The notes beneath the pieces are model-generated. The model was not told the DNA's origin, did no database searches, and was given only the letters and a program-made list of their open reading frames with translations. The translations under genes and the position numbers were made by a program. Of a DNA stretch of 7,293 nucleotides, positions 6,669 through 7,293 are shown piece after piece (within the stretch, counting starts at the first letter, position 1; each line of letters starts with the position of its first letter). Source of the stretch: a bacterium (lineage in GTDB: Bacteria > Patescibacteriota > Minisyncoccia > Phycocordibacterales > GCA-002787175). The stretch covers positions 1 through 7,293 of the forward strand of contig JAUYJM010000017.1 of NCBI GenBank assembly GCA_030689285.1. The letters run 5' to 3'.

Positions 6669-7079
6669 ATGAAAGCTCACACTACCTCACTAAATCCAGC
6701 GGTTCACAGTCAAAAGAACCAAATTGTCACAGAATTAAAAAAGTTATTAGACTTCAAAATGGCGTTGAGCAAGGTGTTCGGTGAAATAAACATTGTCAAT
6801 AGTGTGGCGCGACTGTATCGTTTGCACAAAGAGGAAGTCGCAACGCACAAAGCTCTTGCCGAGAGACTTTCGGAGGAGAACGCGAAACTCCGCTTGACTG
6901 TGGAAAAACTTTTAAAGGAAAGAGACGCTCTGTTTCAGATGATTCAATCTGAGCTCTATAAGAACGAAAAACAATCGGGCACCCATCAGGGCTCTAACAT
7001 GATAAGCCTGAAGGCAAGGTTTGAGCATCTGATAGAAACCGGTATTTACGAGAGCCTGTATCTGCGAGAAGAACGGTAA
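6669..7079 (+). CDS. Small leucine-zipper coiled-coil protein, unknown function
   Basis: I do not recognise this 136-residue protein. It is soluble, with no membrane segment or signal peptide. Residues 15-55 look helical and basic (QIVTELKKLLDFKMALSKVF). Residues about 53-95 form a strong coiled coil with Leu67, Leu74, Leu81 and Leu88 exactly seven apart and Asn71 in the other core position, as in dimeric bZIP zippers. A polar hinge (KNEKQSGTHQGSN, about 98-110) leads to a final helix (SLKARFEHLIETGIYESLYL). I take the start as ATG at 6669-6671 rather than the in-frame TTG at 6657, because the TTG overlaps the -10 box and would not be transcribed. No Shine-Dalgarno is present. The gene is alone on its strand between a good promoter with an operator-like dyad and an intrinsic terminator, so it is a regulated single-gene unit. 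A dimeric regulator or scaffold is possible but unproven. Confidence 0.8.
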   Translation: MKAHTTSLNPAVHSQKNQIVTELKKLLDFKMALSKVFGEINIVNSVARLYRLHKEEVATHKALAERLSEENAKLRLTVEKLLKERDALFQMIQSELYKNEKQSGTHQGSNMISLKARFEHLIETGIYESLYLREER

Positions 7080-7106
7080 CAACAGTGGCAAAAACACCAA
7101 CTAGAC

Positions 7107-7134
7107 AAAAAGCTCCGAAAAATCGGAGCTTTTT
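7107..7134. terminator. Bidirectional intrinsic terminator
   Basis: AGCTCCGA (7111-7118) pairs with TCGGAGCT (7123-7130) around an AAAA loop. The stem is extended by AAAA (7107-7110) with TTTT (7131-7134), and TTTTATTT follows on the plus strand. It lies 27 bases after the stop of the leucine-zipper gene. The flanking A-tract makes it able to work on the other strand too, insulating the gene from the repeat element beyond. Confidence 0.9.
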
Positions 7135-7156
7135 ATTTACGACTGTGTAAATACCT

Positions 7157-7291
7157 TGAATTACGAAATGGTGTTGAGGCGAGGTTTGAGAGGCGCCTTT
7201 TGAGGCGCGGCTCTCGCCCGAGAGAGGAGATTTTTAGTAAAAAATCTCCGTGCGCCAAAAAGACTCGCCGAAAAAGACATTTCGTAATTCA
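7157..7291. mobile_element. MITE-like element with 14-bp terminal inverted repeats
   Basis: TGAATTACGAAATG (7157-7170) is perfectly repeated in inverse as CATTTCGTAATTCA (7278-7291), bounding a 135-bp non-coding segment. Inside, GGCGAG (7178-7183) pairs with CTCGCC (7264-7269). GAGAG-GCGCC (7188-7197) pairs with GGCGC (7204-7208) and CTCTC (7211-7215) across a two-base bulge. CTCTC (7211-7215) can instead pair with GAGAG (7220-7224). A further perfect hairpin follows at 7226-7249. The whole could fold into one branched cruciform or RNA. There is no transposase and no reading frame of note. A miniature transposable element moved in trans fits best; a structured non-coding RNA or a palindromic repeat are alternatives. 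The window ends two bases beyond, so a target-site duplication longer than 2 bp cannot be tested. Confidence 0.6.
7226..7249. repeat. Perfect 10-bp hairpin inside the repeat element
   Basis: GGAGATTTTT (7226-7235) pairs perfectly with AAAAATCTCC (7240-7249) around an AGTA loop. It has no T-run after it on either strand, so it is a structural part of the element rather than a terminator. Confidence 0.6.
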
Positions 7292-7293
7292 CA

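Noticed and set aside
7157..7291. Integron attC site or CRISPR repeat
   Set aside because: There are no regularly spaced direct repeats and no attC-type GTTRRRY core; the structure is a single inverted-repeat element.

Overview
The window looks like a chromosomal piece of a small-genome bacterium, most likely from the Candidate Phyla Radiation (Patescibacteria, Parcubacteria-like). This is an inference from three things: housekeeping genes in an unusual order (murA-mreB without mreC/mreD), a PriA-type protein that has lost its helicase motifs, and a single-pass envelope protein with a short N-terminal helical domain of a style I associate with Parcubacteria. TAG, TAA and TGA all end genes and none is needed inside one, so the standard bacterial code fits and the UGA-glycine code of some other CPR lineages does not.

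Layout, left to right. Positions 1-241 hold no gene but carry a run of close-packed hairpins, including a perfect 10-bp stem at 131-153. The minus-strand pair murA (1337-2602) then mreB (242-1255) follows, with murA upstream; the two link peptidoglycan precursor synthesis and rod-shape scaffolding. A divergent promoter region (about 2603-2704) separates murA from the plus-strand priA-like gene (2705-4615). That gene runs convergently, with a 26-bp gap, into a minus-strand gene for a 635-residue membrane-anchored protein of unknown function (4642-6549). A second divergent region (6550-6668) contains a perfect DnaA box, two dyads and a good sigma70-type promoter for a 136-residue leucine-zipper protein (6669-7079). 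A bidirectional intrinsic terminator (7107-7134) ends it.

The last 135 bases (7157-7291) form a non-coding element with 14-bp perfect terminal inverted repeats and several nested hairpins. It looks like a MITE or structured repeat, and the window stops two bases beyond it.

Most notable points: the PriA homologue keeps both zinc-binding Cys clusters but lacks recognisable Walker A, DEEH, motif III and motif VI sequences; murA has a near-perfect Shine-Dalgarno before a TTG start lying inside the longer ATG reading frame; several genes have -10 boxes so close to the start codon that their mRNAs would be almost leaderless; and there is an operator-like cluster with a DnaA box before the leucine-zipper gene. 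I see no tRNA, rRNA, CRISPR array, transposase or defence system here.
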